A DNA stretch of 64,000 bases from Pseudomonadota bacterium (GTDB taxonomy: Bacteria; Pseudomonadota; Gammaproteobacteria; Burkholderiales; Rhodocyclaceae), in contig JAFEDI010000110.1 in NCBI GenBank assembly GCA_018241725.1, positions 20,655 to 84,654 of the forward strand, in the 5' to 3' direction. Made by a program: the position numbers and the translations under genes. The notes beneath the pieces were generated by a model. That model made no database searches, had not been told where the DNA came from, and saw nothing but the letters and a program-made list of their open reading frames with translations. This document shows positions 1 through 9,819 of this stretch, in pieces (positions within the stretch are counted from its first letter, which is position 1; every line of letters starts with the position of its first letter).

Positions 1-255
1 CCGTCGGCCAAGCCAGCCCTGCTCGACACCCTGCGGGTAACCATGGGCTGGGCATGGACCTACCTGGTGGTGGCCGAGCTGGTGGCCTCCAACTCCGGCC
101 TCGGCTATGCGGTGCTCAAGGCTCAGCGCTTCCTGCAGACCGACAAGATCTTCGCCGGCATCCTGTTGATCGGCCTGATCGGCCTCCTCATCGACCAGGG
201 CTTCCGCCTGGTCCATCGCAAGGCCTTCCCCTACCTCGCCGGGAGACACCGATGA
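1..255 (+). CDS. ABC transporter permease, C-terminal fragment
   Basis: The 5' end lies outside the window; 84 residues remain. The visible part has one clear hydrophobic segment (around IFAGILLIGLIGLLIDQG) followed by a short basic tail, as at the end of SsuC/TauC-type inner-membrane permeases. The stop overlaps the ATG of the following ATPase gene by four bases, so the two are translationally coupled. The next genes are DUF1989 proteins, a urea-type carboxylase and allophanate hydrolase, so the transporter most likely imports guanidine or a related nitrogen compound. The substrate is inferred from context; the permease call is firm because of the paired ATPase. Confidence 0.85.
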   Translation, partial: PSAKPALLDTLRVTMGWAWTYLVVAELVASNSGLGYAVLKAQRFLQTDKIFAGILLIGLIGLLIDQGFRLVHRKAFPYLAGRHR

Positions 256-1109
256 CCGCCAGCATCGACATCCGCGACGCCTTCAAGACCTTCGGCCACG
301 GCACCCAGGCCATCCAGGCGCTGGAGCAGGCCAACCTGGCCATCCGCCCCAACGAGTTCGTCACCTTCGTCGGCGCCTCGGGCTGCGGCAAATCCACGCT
401 GCTGCGCATGATCGGCGGGCTGGAAAGCCTCAGCCGCGGCAGCATCGCGGTGAACGGCCAGCCCATCGCCGGCCCCGGTGTGGACCGGGCCATGGTGTTC
501 CAGCACTACAGCCTCTACCCGTGGCTGACGGTGACCCAGAACATCAAGTTCTGCCGCCAGCTCAAGGCCCACACCCACGATCGGACCTCGGCCGACGTGG
601 AGCAGGCCGCCGGCCGCGCCGACGCGCTGATCCGCCTGATGGGCCTCAGCCATGTCGCCGATGCCTACCCGAGCCAGCTGTCGGGCGGCATGCAGCAGCG
701 CGTGGCGATTGCCCGCGCGCTGATGAGCCGGCCACCGATCCTGCTGATGGACGAGCCCTTCGGCGCGCTGGACGCCCAGACCCGCGAGGTGATGCACGAC
801 CTCATCCGCCACGTGCACCGCATGGAAGGCAGCACCATCGTGTTCGTCACCCATGACGTGGAAGAGGCCATCTACCTGGGCCAGCGCATCGTGCTGATGG
901 CGCCCCGCCCCGGCCGCATCGACACCCTCTACGACGTGCCCCTGCCCGCCGAGCGGCACCAGGACATGAAGCTCGCCCCCGAGTTTCTCGCCTTGAAGCG
1001 CGAGATCCTGGAACGCATCCGCGAGACCTCCGGCATGAAAACCGACCTCGAGCAGCTCGCCCGCCTCAACGCCGCCGTCGGCGCCGACGCTGCCCTCACC
1101 ACGGACTGA
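252..1109 (+). CDS. ABC transporter ATP-binding protein (nitrate/sulfonate/taurine family)
   Basis: 285 aa. It powers uptake through the upstream permease at the inner membrane. Walker A GASGCGKST lies at residues 41-49; the signature LSGGMQQR and Walker B ILLMDEPFGALD follow in order, then a conserved switch histidine (FVTHDVEEA). The family is the SsuB/TauB type commonly linked to urea/guanidine carboxylase operons. The ATG at 252 overlaps the permease stop (ATGA); a longer in-frame reading further upstream overlaps the permease and is not credible. Only 4 bases separate its stop from the next start, so it is in the same operon as the DUF1989 genes. Confidence 0.93.
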   Translation: MTASIDIRDAFKTFGHGTQAIQALEQANLAIRPNEFVTFVGASGCGKSTLLRMIGGLESLSRGSIAVNGQPIAGPGVDRAMVFQHYSLYPWLTVTQNIKFCRQLKAHTHDRTSADVEQAAGRADALIRLMGLSHVADAYPSQLSGGMQQRVAIARALMSRPPILLMDEPFGALDAQTREVMHDLIRHVHRMEGSTIVFVTHDVEEAIYLGQRIVLMAPRPGRIDTLYDVPLPAERHQDMKLAPEFLALKREILERIRETSGMKTDLEQLARLNAAVGADAALTTD

Positions 1110-1113
1110 ACCC

Positions 1114-1902
1114 ATGAACGCCCTGCTCACCCCCACCGACGCCGTCGACGTGGACACCCGCTGGCAACAGCTCGCCGCCGACCTGCCGGAAGACAAGATT
1201 CTGTTCTCCGACGTGGTCCCCGGCGGCTGCCACTGGTCGTGGGTCCTGCCCCGCGGCACCACCCTGCGCCTGGTCGCCCAGGCCGCCGGCGCCAACCTGT
1301 CGATGGTGCTCTACAACGCCCGCCAGCCGCTCGAGCGCTACAACATGCCCGACTCCCTCAAGGCCCAGCACACCGCCCACTACGGCCGCGGCCACGTACT
1401 GATGAGCGACATGGGCTGCGCGATGGCCTCCATCACCGCCGACAGCCTCGGCTGGCACGACCCCCTCGGCCTGCTGCTCGACGCCCCGCGCATGCACGAC
1501 AAATACGGCCAGCACCCCTACCAGCAGTACCGCAACGGCATGTACCGCGCCGGCCGCGACGGCCTGCTGATCGAGATCGGCAAGTACGGCCTGGGCCGCC
1601 GCGACCTGGTGGCGCCGGTGAACTTCTTCAGCAAGGTCAGCGTGGACGAGGAAGGCCGCTTCCACTTCCAGCCCGGCCACGCGCCGGCCGGCGCGATGGT
1701 GGAAGTACGCCTCGACATGGACGTGATCGTCGCCGTGTCCGCCGCGCCGCACCCCCTCGACCCGCGCCCGGACTACGCGCCGGCGCCGGTGGGCATCGTC
1801 GCCTGGCGCTCCGGCCCGGCGGCGGCGGACGACTACTGCCGCCAGTTCCGCCCGGAAGGCGCCCGCGCGCTGCACAACACCGATCTGCACTACCTGGCCT
1901 GA
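1114..1902 (+). CDS. DUF1989 protein, urea carboxylase-associated protein 1 (probable carboxyguanidine deiminase subunit)
   Basis: 262 aa, DUF1989 throughout. Proteins of this kind beside a urea-type carboxylase were named UAAP1/UAAP2; the pair is now known as the two-subunit carboxyguanidine deiminase (CgdAB), which converts carboxyguanidine to allophanate and ammonia. Visible family marks are a WHD at the position of the GRHD motif, and VNFF near residue 168. The Cys seen in the partner's VSNC segment is Ala here (VSAAPHP), so the metal site may be carried mainly by the other subunit. It lies between the ATPase gene and its paralogue, with 10 bases to the latter. Function is inferred from family and operon. 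Confidence 0.85.
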   Translation: MNALLTPTDAVDVDTRWQQLAADLPEDKILFSDVVPGGCHWSWVLPRGTTLRLVAQAAGANLSMVLYNARQPLERYNMPDSLKAQHTAHYGRGHVLMSDMGCAMASITADSLGWHDPLGLLLDAPRMHDKYGQHPYQQYRNGMYRAGRDGLLIEIGKYGLGRRDLVAPVNFFSKVSVDEEGRFHFQPGHAPAGAMVEVRLDMDVIVAVSAAPHPLDPRPDYAPAPVGIVAWRSGPAAADDYCRQFRPEGARALHNTDLHYLA

Positions 1903-1912
1903 GGAGACCGCC

Positions 1913-2566
1913 ATGACCGCCACCGCCATCCGCCTCCGGGAAAGCGAACTCGACCCGGCCCGGGCCGTCACCGACGTGGTGCTGCCCGCCGGCGAACCCT
2001 GGCTGCACGAGGTGAAGCAGGGCCAGACCCTGCGCATCGTCGACCTCGCCGGCAACCAGGCCGCCGACGTGATCTTCTACAACCGCCACGACACCGACGA
2101 GCACTACAGCGCCACCCAGACCCTGCTGCAACAGGGCGGCATCTACCTCACCACCGGCTCGGTGCTGATGAGCAACGAAGGCCGCCCGATGCTCACTATC
2201 GTCGCCGACACCTGCGGCCGCCACGACACGCTGGGCGGTGCCTGCGCCGCCGAGAGCAACACCGTGCGCTACGCGCTGCACAAGAAGTACATGCACAGCT
2301 GCCGGGACAACTACCTTCTGGCCATCCAGCACTCCGACTCCGGCCTGACCAAGGCCGACCTGGTGCCCAACGTCAATTTCTTCATGAACGTGCCGGTCAC
2401 CGCCGACGGCGGCCTCAAGTTCGACGACGGCGTGTCCGGCCCCGGCAAGTACGTCGAACTGCGCGCCGAAATGGACCTGTGGGTGCTGGTCTCCAACTGC
2501 CCGCAGCTCAACAACCCCTGCAACGCCTACAACCCCACGCCGGTGCAGTTCCTGATCTGGGAATGA
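1913..2566 (+). CDS. DUF1989 protein, urea carboxylase-associated protein 2 (probable carboxyguanidine deiminase subunit)
   Basis: 217 aa, a paralogue of the preceding gene and probably its heteromeric partner. It keeps the full set of family motifs: GRHD followed by a Cys-containing GGAC, VNFF, and VSNCPQ near the C terminus, which are likely metal ligands. A Shine-Dalgarno sequence (GAGGAG) precedes the ATG. In the guanidine pathway the deiminase acts between the carboxylase and allophanate hydrolase, matching the two genes downstream. A 201-base gap with two hairpins separates it from the carboxylase gene, so downstream expression may be tuned separately. Confidence 0.86.
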   Translation: MTATAIRLRESELDPARAVTDVVLPAGEPWLHEVKQGQTLRIVDLAGNQAADVIFYNRHDTDEHYSATQTLLQQGGIYLTTGSVLMSNEGRPMLTIVADTCGRHDTLGGACAAESNTVRYALHKKYMHSCRDNYLLAIQHSDSGLTKADLVPNVNFFMNVPVTADGGLKFDDGVSGPGKYVELRAEMDLWVLVSNCPQLNNPCNAYNPTPVQFLIWE

Positions 2567-2576
2567 CGGCCCCCGA

Positions 2577-2597
2577 GGGCCGGGCCTGGCCCGGCCC
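2577..2597 (+). terminator. GC-rich stem-loop after the DUF1989 pair
   Basis: Perfect 8-bp stem GGGCCGGG (2577-2584) and CCCGGCCC (2590-2597) around a 5-base loop, starting 10 bases after the stop. No T-run follows, so it may slow or process the transcript rather than act as a full intrinsic terminator. Confidence 0.45.
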
Positions 2598-2612
2598 ACC
2601 CCCCAAGGGGGG

Positions 2613-2649
2613 CGCAAGAAAACTTGGGGCGACCCGGCGTTTTCTTGCG
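2613..2649 (+). repeat. 11-bp inverted repeat in the intergenic gap
   Basis: CGCAAGAAAAC (2613-2623) pairs perfectly with GTTTTCTTGCG (2639-2649) across a 15-base loop. It sits in the middle of the 201-base gap before the carboxylase gene. The arms carry A/T runs, so it could act as an attenuator or as an RNA-processing site; no protein-binding consensus was recognised. Confidence 0.5.
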
Positions 2650-2767
2650 GCCGACCAAGGCCAGGCTGTATCGACTATCAACCGGCACTCGCCGGCCCCC
2701 GGGACGACCCGGGCGGACAGGATGACCGGGCGGGACGACCCGCCCCCTCGCTCCGAGAGCCTCCACC

Positions 2768-5700
2768 ATGTTCAGCAAAGTCCTCATCGCCAACCGGGGC
2801 GCCATCGCCTGCCGGGTGATCCGCACGCTCAAGAAGCTCGGCATCGCCTCGGTGGCCGTGCATTCCGAAGCCGACGCCAACTCCCTGCACGTCAGCCTCG
2901 CCGACGAGGCGGTGTGCATCGGCCCGGCCCCCGCCGCCGACAGCTACCTCAAGGCCGACACCATCCTCGCCGCGGCCCGCGCCAGCGGCGCCCAGGCCAT
3001 CCACCCGGGCTACGGCTTCCTGTCCGAGAACCCGGACTTCGCCGACGCCTGCGAGGCCGCCGGCATCGCCTTCATCGGCCCGACCCGCGCCCAGATGCTG
3101 GCCTTCGGCCTCAAGCACACCGCCCGCGAGCTGGCCGAGCAGGCCGGCGTGCCGCTGCTGCCGGGCAGCGGCCTGCTGTCCGGCGTCGACGAGGCGCACC
3201 GCGAGGCCGCCCGCATCGGCTACCCGGTGATGCTCAAGAGCACCGCCGGCGGCGGTGGCATCGGCATGCGCCTGATCGGCGGCGAGGCCGAGCTGGACGA
3301 GGCCTACGCGTCGGTGGACCGCCTGGCCCGCGCAAACTTCAAGGAGGCCGGCATCTACCTGGAGAAGTACGTCACCGCCGCCCGCCACATCGAGGTTCAG
3401 GTCTTCGGCGACGGCCGCGGCCGCGTGCTGGCCCTGGGCGAGCGGGACTGCTCGGTGCAGCGCCGCAACCAGAAGGTCATCGAGGAAACCCCGGCGCCGG
3501 GCCTGTCCGCCGCCCAGCGCGCCGGGCTGGCCGCCACCGCGGTGCGCCTGATGGAGTCCGTCGCCTATCGCTCCGCCGGCACCGTGGAGTTCGTGATGGA
3601 CGCCGACAGCGGCGAGTTCTACTTCCTGGAGGTGAACACCCGCCTGCAAGTGGAACACGGCGTCACCGAGGAAGTCACCGGCATCGACCTGGTGGAATGG
3701 ATGGTGCTGCTCGCCTCCGGCGACCTGACCCTGCCCGCCACCGCGCCACAGCCGCGGGGCGCGTCCATCCAGGTGCGCCTCTACGCCGAAGACCCGGCCA
3801 AGAACTTCCAGCCATCCTCCGGCCTGCTCACCGAGGTGCGTTTTCCGCCCGGCGTGCGCGTCGAAACCGCCGTCGCCACCGGCTCGGAAGTGCCGCCCTA
3901 TTACGACCCGATGGTCGCCAAGATCATCGTCCATGCGGACAGCCGCGAAGCCGCCACCGACAAGCTGATCGCCGCGCTGGACGCCACCCGCGTGTACGGC
4001 ATCGAGACCAACCGCGCCTACCTGCGCCAGATCCTCGACGGCGAGGTGTTCCGCGCCGGCCGCCAGACCACCCGCTACCTGAATACCTTCGACTACCGCC
4101 CGGCCACCTGCGACGTACTGGAGCCCGGCGTGCAGACCTCAGTGCAGGACTGGCCCGGCCGCGTCGGCTACTGGGACGTGGGCGTGCCGCCATCCGGCCC
4201 GATGGACGACCTGGCCCTGCGCGCCGCCAACCGCCTGGTCGGCAACCCGGAAGGCGCCGCCGGCCTGGAATGCACGATGAGCGGCCCGACCCTGCGCTTC
4301 AACTGCGACACTGTGATCGCCCTCACCGGCGCGCCCACCGCCGCCACGCTGGACGGCGCACCGCTGGCCTGGTGGCAGGCCCACGCGGTGAAGGCCGGTT
4401 CCACGCTGAAGGTCGGCGCCGTCATCGACGCCGGTTGCCGCAGCTACCTGGCGATCGCCGGCGGCGTCGACGTGCCCGACTACCTGGGCAGCAAATCCAC
4501 CTTCACCCTCGGCCAGTTCGGCGGCCACGCCGGGCGCTGCCTGCGCCTCGGCGACGTGCTGGCGATCCAGCCCACCACCGCCCTGCCCGCCCCCGTCGCG
4601 CTGCAGCCGCCCGCCTATGGCCATCACTGGGAAGTGGCGGTGCTCTACGGCCCCCACGGCGCGCCGGACTTCTTCACCGATCCGGACATCGCTGGCTTCT
4701 TCGCCACCGACTGGGAGATCCACTACAACTCCAGCCGCACCGGCGTGCGCCTGATCGGGCCCAAGCCCCAGTGGGCGCGGACCGACGGCGGCGAGGCCGG
4801 CCTGCACCCGTCCAACATCCACGACAACGCCTACGCCATCGGCGCCATCGACTTCACCGGCGACATGCCGGTGATCCTCGGCCCGGACGGCCCCAGCCTG
4901 GGCGGCTTCGTATGCCCGGCGGTGGTGATCCAGGCCGACTTGTGGAAGCTCGGCCAACTGCGCCCCGGCGACACCCTGCGCTTCGTGCCGGTCAGCGCCG
5001 CTACCGCGGCACGGCGCCTGGCCGCTGCCGACGCAGCCCTGGCCCATGCCGACGGGCCCCTCGCGCTGCCGGTGATCGCCGAGCCGGACACCGTCACCAC
5101 GCCGATGCTGGCCGAGCTGCCGGCCGCCGGCGAGCACCCCCACGTGGTCTATCGCCAGGCCGGCGACGCCTACCTGCTGATCGAATACGGCCCGCTGGTG
5201 CTCGACCTGGAGCTGCGCTTCCGCGTGCATGCGCTGATGGACTGGCTGAAGGCCCATCCCCAGCCCGGCATCGTCGACCTGACCCCCGGCATCCGCTCCC
5301 TGCAAGTCCATTTCGACGCCCGCCGCACCGACCGCGCCGCGCTGCTCGCCGCACTGCAGGCCGCCGAAGACGCGCTGCCCGCCATCGACGACATGGCAGT
5401 GCCGAGCCGCACGGTGTATCTGCCGCTGTCGTGGGACGACCCGGCCACCAAGCTGGCCATCGACAAGTACATGCAGTCGGTGCGGAAGGACGCCCCCTGG
5501 TGCCCGTCCAACATCGAGTTCATCCGCCGCATCAACGGTCTGGATTCCATCGACGAGGTGTACCGCACCGTCTTCGACGCCAGCTACCTGGTGCTGGGCC
5601 TCGGCGACGTGTACCTCGGCGCGCCGGTGGCCACGCCGATGGACCCGCGCCACCGCCTCGTCACCACCAAGTACAACCCGGCGCGCACCTGGACGCCGGA

Positions 5701-6373
5701 GAACGCGGTCGGCATCGGCGGCGCCTACATGTGCGTGTATGGCATGGAAGGCCCCGGCGGCTACCAGTTCGTCGGCCGCACGGTGCAGATGTGGAACCGC
5801 TGGAACCACGGCGCCCGCGGCACCGAGCAGTTCGACAAGCCCTGGCTGCTGCGCTTCTTCGACCAGGTGCGCTTCGTGCCGGTGGGCGAGGAGGAGCTGC
5901 TGCAGCTACGCAAGGACTTCGCCGCCGGCCGCGCCCGCCTGCGCATCGAGGACGGGGTATTCCGCCTGGCCGACTACCGGCGCTTCCTGGCCGACAACGC
6001 CGCCCCCATCGGCGCCTTCAAGGCCCGCCAGCAGGCCGCCTTCGAGGCCGAGCGGGAACGCTGGAAGGCCGCCGGCCAGGCCGAGTACATCAGCGAGGCC
6101 GACATCGCCGCGGCGGCCGCCGACTCCGAACTGGACCTGCCGGAAGGCGCCCAGCTGGTGGCCAGCTACGTGCCCGGCAACATCTGGAAGCTGCTCGTCG
6201 AGGCCGGCCAGCACGTGAGGGCCGGCGACCCGCTGGCGGTCGTCGAATCCATGAAGATGGAATTCACCGTGACCGCCCCCGCCGACGGCGAAGTGCTCCA
6301 GCTGCTGTGCCGCGAAGCCAGCCCCGTCGCCGCCGGCCAGGATCTGCTGATCCTGCGCACCGCCACCCACTGA
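2768..6373 (+). CDS. Urea-type carboxylase, probable guanidine carboxylase
   Basis: 1201 aa, single-chain biotin enzyme. Order: biotin carboxylase (1-440; ATP loop GGGGIGM, catalytic [10 protein letters not shown]), carboxyltransferase made of a KipA-like part (about 445-780) and a KipI-like part (about 790-1000), and C-terminal biotinyl domain with ESMKM, biotin Lys1163. It carboxylates urea or guanidine with ATP and bicarbonate in the cytoplasm. The two DUF1989 genes upstream, needed for carboxyguanidine but not for urea, argue for guanidine as the main substrate. Length is normal for the family and no motif is missing. The substrate call is inferred; the enzyme family is certain. Confidence 0.93.
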   Translation: MFSKVLIANRGAIACRVIRTLKKLGIASVAVHSEADANSLHVSLADEAVCIGPAPAADSYLKADTILAAARASGAQAIHPGYGFLSENPDFADACEAAGIAFIGPTRAQMLAFGLKHTARELAEQAGVPLLPGSGLLSGVDEAHREAARIGYPVMLKSTAGGGGIGMRLIGGEAELDEAYASVDRLARANFKEAGIYLEKYVTAARHIEVQVFGDGRGRVLALGERDCSVQRRNQKVIEETPAPGLSAAQRAGLAATAVRLMESVAYRSAGTVEFVMDADSGEFYFLEVNTRLQVEHGVTEEVTGIDLVEWMVLLASGDLTLPATAPQPRGASIQVRLYAEDPAKNFQPSSGLLTEVRFPPGVRVETAVATGSEVPPYYDPMVAKIIVHADSREAATDKLIAALDATRVYGIETNRAYLRQILDGEVFRAGRQTTRYLNTFDYRPATCDVLEPGVQTSVQDWPGRVGYWDVGVPPSGPMDDLALRAANRLVGNPEGAAGLECTMSGPTLRFNCDTVIALTGAPTAATLDGAPLAWWQAHAVKAGSTLKVGAVIDAGCRSYLAIAGGVDVPDYLGSKSTFTLGQFGGHAGRCLRLGDVLAIQPTTALPAPVALQPPAYGHHWEVAVLYGPHGAPDFFTDPDIAGFFATDWEIHYNSSRTGVRLIGPKPQWARTDGGEAGLHPSNIHDNAYAIGAIDFTGDMPVILGPDGPSLGGFVCPAVVIQADLWKLGQLRPGDTLRFVPVSAATAARRLAAADAALAHADGPLALPVIAEPDTVTTPMLAELPAAGEHPHVVYRQAGDAYLLIEYGPLVLDLELRFRVHALMDWLKAHPQPGIVDLTPGIRSLQVHFDARRTDRAALLAALQAAEDALPAIDDMAVPSRTVYLPLSWDDPATKLAIDKYMQSVRKDAPWCPSNIEFIRRINGLDSIDEVYRTVFDASYLVLGLGDVYLGAPVATPMDPRHRLVTTKYNPARTWTPENAVGIGGAYMCVYGMEGPGGYQFVGRTVQMWNRWNHGARGTEQFDKPWLLRFFDQVRFVPVGEEELLQLRKDFAAGRARLRIEDGVFRLADYRRFLADNAAPIGAFKARQQAAFEAERERWKAAGQAEYISEADIAAAAADSELDLPEGAQLVASYVPGNIWKLLVEAGQHVRAGDPLAVVESMKMEFTVTAPADGEVLQLLCREASPVAAGQDLLILRTATH

Positions 6374-6383
6374 TTGCGGAGAG

Positions 6384-8186
6384 ATGACCATGCTGCCCAC
6401 CAGCCTCGACCTCACCACCCTGGCCGCCGCCTACCGCGCCGGCCTCAAGCCCAGCGCCCTGTTCGCCCACCTCCACGCCCGGGCCGCCGCCGACACCCAC
6501 CACGCCTGGATCAGCCTCATGCCGGAGGCCGAACTGCTGGCCCGCGCCCGCGCACTGGACGCCCAGGACCCGGCCAGCCTGCCGCTGTACGGCGTGCCCT
6601 TCGCAGTGAAGGACAACATCGACCTGGCCGGCCTGCCGACCACCGCCGGCTGCCCGGACTTCGCCTACGCGCCGCAAACCGACGCGGCGGTGGTGGCGCG
6701 CCTGATCGCCGCCGGCGCGATCCCCCTCGGCAAGACCAACCTGGACCAGTTCGCCACCGGCCTCAACGGCACCCGCAGCCCTTACGGCGCCTGCCGCAAC
6801 GCCTTCCAGCCGGACCACATCTCCGGCGGCTCCAGCTCCGGCTCGGCGGTCGCCGTGGCGGCCGGCCAGGTGAGCTTTGCGCTGGGCACCGACACCGCCG
6901 GCTCCGGCCGCGTGCCGGCCGCCTTCAACAACCTGGTCGGCCTCAAACCGAGCTGCGGCCTGCTGTCGTCCACCGGCGTCGTGCCGGCCTGCCGCAGCCT
7001 CGACACCGTCTCGATCTTCGCCCTCACCGCCGCCGACACCGCCACGCTGTTCGGCGTCGCCCGCGGCTTTGATGAAACCGACGCCTACAGCCGCCCGGCG
7101 GAGGCCCACGGCCGGCGCTTCCCGGCCGGCCAGCCCTTCCGCTTCGGCGTGCCGCGCCCGGACCAGCTGGCCTTCTTCGGCGACGCCCACAACGCCGGCC
7201 TGTTCGCCGCTGCAGCAGCCCGCCTGCAAGGCCTCGGCGGCACGCCGGTGGAGCTGGATTTCGAGCCCTTCCTGGAAACCGCCCGCCTGCTCTACGGTGG
7301 CCCATGGGTCGCCGAACGCTACCACGCGATCAAGGACTTTATCGAGCGTCAGCCGGAATCCCTTTTCCCGGTGACGCGGGCGATCACCCTCAGCGGCGCC
7401 ACGCCCAGCGCCGTGGACGCCTTCGACGCCCAGTACCGGCTGCGCGCCCTCAAGCGCCGCTGCGACGCCGCCTGGCAAGAGGTGGACCTGATCCTCACCC
7501 CCACCGCCGGCTACCACCCGACCATCGCCGCCGTCGAAAGCGAGCCGATCCGCATCAACACGGAGCTGGGCCATTACACCAACTTCATGAACCTGCTGGA
7601 CTACGCCGCGGTCGCCGTGCCCGCCGCCTTCCGGCCCGACGGCCTGCCCTTCGGCGTGACCCTCTTCGCCCCCGCCCACCAGGATCTGCCGCTGCTCGAA
7701 CTGGCCGCCCGCTGGCAGGCCGACACCGGCCTGCCCCTCGGCGCCACCGGCCAGCCGCTGCCGGACCAGGCCTTCCCCGCCGTGCCCGGCGCCGACGGCA
7801 TGGTGCAGGTCGCCGTCTGCGGCGCCCATTTGTCCGGCCTGCCCCTCAACGGCCAGCTCACCCAACGCGGCGGCCGCCTGCTGCGCAGCGTGCGCTCCGC
7901 GCCGGAATACCGCTTCTACGCGCTGGCCGGCAGCCCGCCCCAGCGCCCCGGCATGGTCCGCGTCGCCGAAGGCGGCGCCAGCATCGAAATGGAAATCTGG
8001 GAACTCCCCGCCCATCACTTCGGCAGCTTCGTCGCCGCCATCCCCGCCCCGCTGGGCATCGGCAAGGTAAAACTGGAAGACGGCAGCCAGGTCTGCGGCT
8101 TCATCTGCGAAAGCGGCGGACTGACGGGAGCGGAGGACATCACCGGGTACGGCGGGTGGAGGGCGTGGTTGGGGCTCAGGCCTTAA
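6384..8186 (+). CDS. atzF: Allophanate hydrolase
   Basis: 600 aa. Hydrolyses allophanate to ammonia and CO2, the last step of urea or guanidine assimilation through carboxylation. The N-terminal amidase-signature domain shows the Ser-Ser-Lys set: Lys in FAVKDNID, Ser in GGSSSGSA, and nucleophilic Ser in DTAGSGR. The last 170 residues form the allophanate hydrolase C-terminal domain. The ATG follows a GGAGAG ribosome site and lies 10 bases after the carboxylase stop. It is the last gene of the operon; its end overlaps the tail of the convergent regulator gene by 4 bases. Confidence 0.94.
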   Translation: MTMLPTSLDLTTLAAAYRAGLKPSALFAHLHARAAADTHHAWISLMPEAELLARARALDAQDPASLPLYGVPFAVKDNIDLAGLPTTAGCPDFAYAPQTDAAVVARLIAAGAIPLGKTNLDQFATGLNGTRSPYGACRNAFQPDHISGGSSSGSAVAVAAGQVSFALGTDTAGSGRVPAAFNNLVGLKPSCGLLSSTGVVPACRSLDTVSIFALTAADTATLFGVARGFDETDAYSRPAEAHGRRFPAGQPFRFGVPRPDQLAFFGDAHNAGLFAAAAARLQGLGGTPVELDFEPFLETARLLYGGPWVAERYHAIKDFIERQPESLFPVTRAITLSGATPSAVDAFDAQYRLRALKRRCDAAWQEVDLILTPTAGYHPTIAAVESEPIRINTELGHYTNFMNLLDYAAVAVPAAFRPDGLPFGVTLFAPAHQDLPLLELAARWQADTGLPLGATGQPLPDQAFPAVPGADGMVQVAVCGAHLSGLPLNGQLTQRGGRLLRSVRSAPEYRFYALAGSPPQRPGMVRVAEGGASIEMEIWELPAHHFGSFVAAIPAPLGIGKVKLEDGSQVCGFICESGGLTGAEDITGYGGWRAWLGLRP

Positions 8187-9712
8187 TCGATGCCATAGCG
8201 CCTCAGCCGGTTGGCGATGGCGGAGTGGGAGGTGCCAAGGCGCTTGGCCAGGCGGCGGCTCGATGGAAACTCGCGGTACAGGCGCTGCAGCAGGCTCTTC
8301 TCGAAATCGGCAACGGCCTGTTCCAGAGTCGCAACCTCTCGCTCATCGCCGGCCGGCTCAGGCGCGGCGACCTGGGCAAGCTCCAGGTCTTCCACGTTGA
8401 TGATGTTGCGCTCCGTCATCGTCACCGCCCGGAAGATCACGTTCTGCAACTGGCGTACATTGCCCACCCACGGGTTGGCCAGCATGGCGGCGCATGCGCC
8501 CTGGGACAGGCGCATGGGTGGGCGCGACGCCTGGGTGCAGGCGCGGCCGAGGAAGGCGTGGGCGATCGGCAGGATGTCGCCGGGGCGCTCGCGCAGCGGC
8601 GGAACGTGCAGGTGGAGCACGTTCAGGCGGAACAGCAGATCCTGGCGGAAATGGCCGCTGCTCACCATGTCTTCGAGCTTGCGATGGGTGGCGCTGATGA
8701 TGCGTACGTTCATCCTCACCTCCCGCTCGCCGCCGACCCGCCTGAAGCTGCCGTCATTGAGGAAACGCAGCAGCTTGGCCTGCAGATACGGTGACATCTC
8801 GCCGATTTCGTCGAGGAACACCGTGCCGCCGTGCGCCAGTTCGAGCAGGCCGGGCTTGCCGCCGCGCAGGGCGCCGGTGAAGGCGCCCGCGGCGTAACCG
8901 AAGAGTTCGCTTTCGGCCAGGCTTTCCGGCAAGGCCGCACAGTTGAGGGCGAAGAAGGGCTGGCCACTGCGGCTGCTGCCGGCGTGGCAGGCGTGAGCCA
9001 GCAGCTCCTTACCGGTACCGGTTTCGCCGGTGATCAGCAGCGGCGCATCCACCGTGGCCATGCGGGCGGCACGCTGCTTGAGCTGCTCCATGGCGGGTGA
9101 GCTGCCGAGGACGGCTTCGAAACCGCCGGCATCGTAGTTCTGCAAGGCGCTCATGCGCTCGCCCATGCGGCTCGGGGCGTGCAAGGTCATCACCGCACCG
9201 GCGACGCGGCCGCCGGCTTCATGCAGCGGCATCGTTTCCAGCAAGTAGGGCTCGCCGTTCATGACGACCTCGCACACCGGCAGGTGGTAGCCCCCGTTGA
9301 CCAGCTCGCGCAGCAGTTCGGGGTTGCCGATCAGTTCCTGCATGGAGGTGCCGATCAGGCGTGCCTCGTCCAGGCTGCAGGCGCCGATTGCCGCGCCGTT
9401 GGCGACCACGATGCAACCTGCTTCATCGACTGCGAAGATCGGGTCGGGCTGGGAGGCAAGCAGGGCGTCGAGGTAGAGGCGCCGTTGGGCGCCCGGCAGC
9501 ATCTGCACGGGCTCCACGCTGCGCACCCCTGCAACCCCCATCAACTGGGCGCGCAACTCGTCGAGGCTGGCCTGATCGACGGCCGGGGCCTCAATGAAGA
9601 TATGCGGCGGGTCCACCTCCACCGCCGTCACGTTGAAGCTGCGCCGGGCCAGCTCTGCCAGCACTTCCTGGGCGATCCCGACCCGATCGGAAAAGAACAC
9701 ATCGATGCGCAT
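8183..9712 (-). CDS. TyrR-like sigma54-dependent activator (ACT-PAS-AAA+-HTH)
   Basis: 509 aa. An N-terminal ACT-like amino-acid-sensing domain (1-70), a PAS domain (80-180), an AAA+ domain (200-430) with Walker A GETGTGKE at 229-236, and a TyrR-type C-terminal HTH (SSRRLAKRLGTSHSAIANRLRR). The sigma54-contact loop GAFTGA is intact at 276-281, unlike E. coli TyrR, so this should be a true sigma54 activator. It is divergent from dadA, which has a matching promoter at 9902-9917, so the likely target is the D-amino acid catabolism operon. The start has no clear Shine-Dalgarno, but the ACT domain begins right there. Confidence 0.9.
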   Translation of the reverse strand: MRIDVFFSDRVGIAQEVLAELARRSFNVTAVEVDPPHIFIEAPAVDQASLDELRAQLMGVAGVRSVEPVQMLPGAQRRLYLDALLASQPDPIFAVDEAGCIVVANGAAIGACSLDEARLIGTSMQELIGNPELLRELVNGGYHLPVCEVVMNGEPYLLETMPLHEAGGRVAGAVMTLHAPSRMGERMSALQNYDAGGFEAVLGSSPAMEQLKQRAARMATVDAPLLITGETGTGKELLAHACHAGSSRSGQPFFALNCAALPESLAESELFGYAAGAFTGALRGGKPGLLELAHGGTVFLDEIGEMSPYLQAKLLRFLNDGSFRRVGGEREVRMNVRIISATHRKLEDMVSSGHFRQDLLFRLNVLHLHVPPLRERPGDILPIAHAFLGRACTQASRPPMRLSQGACAAMLANPWVGNVRQLQNVIFRAVTMTERNIINVEDLELAQVAAPEPAGDEREVATLEQAVADFEKSLLQRLYREFPSSRRLAKRLGTSHSAIANRLRRYGID

Positions 9713-9732
9713 GAAGGAGCCCGTAATGAATT

Positions 9733-9747
9733 CGATACAGCGTATCG
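9733..9747. promoter_or_regulatory. Palindrome upstream of the TyrR-like gene
   Basis: CGATAC-AGC-GTATCG, 6-bp arms with a 3-base centre, 20 bases upstream of the regulator's start. A possible autoregulatory operator; the sequence differs from the classical TyrR box. Confidence 0.35.
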
Positions 9748-9749
9748 AT

Positions 9750-9765
9750 AATGATACGGATCATT
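9750..9765. promoter_or_regulatory. Second palindrome in the dadA-regulator gap
   Basis: AATGAT-ACGG-ATCATT, 6-bp arms with a 4-base centre, directly beside the palindrome at 9733. The two together could bind one or two regulator dimers. Confidence 0.3.
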
Positions 9766-9819
9766 CAAGTCACTGAGTAATAAGGGTAATCAGCAGCAAA
9801 GCAAGCCTGCGCCAATCAA

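Noticed and set aside
2567-2767. Guanidine riboswitch within the operon
   Set aside because: The gap shows simple hairpins but no recognisable conserved guanidine-riboswitch core; such an element would be expected upstream of the operon, outside the window.
2479-6387. Very long plus-strand frame overlapping the carboxylase gene
   Set aside because: Arg/Pro/Gly-rich low-complexity translation with no domains; the other frame encodes a complete biotin carboxylase enzyme.
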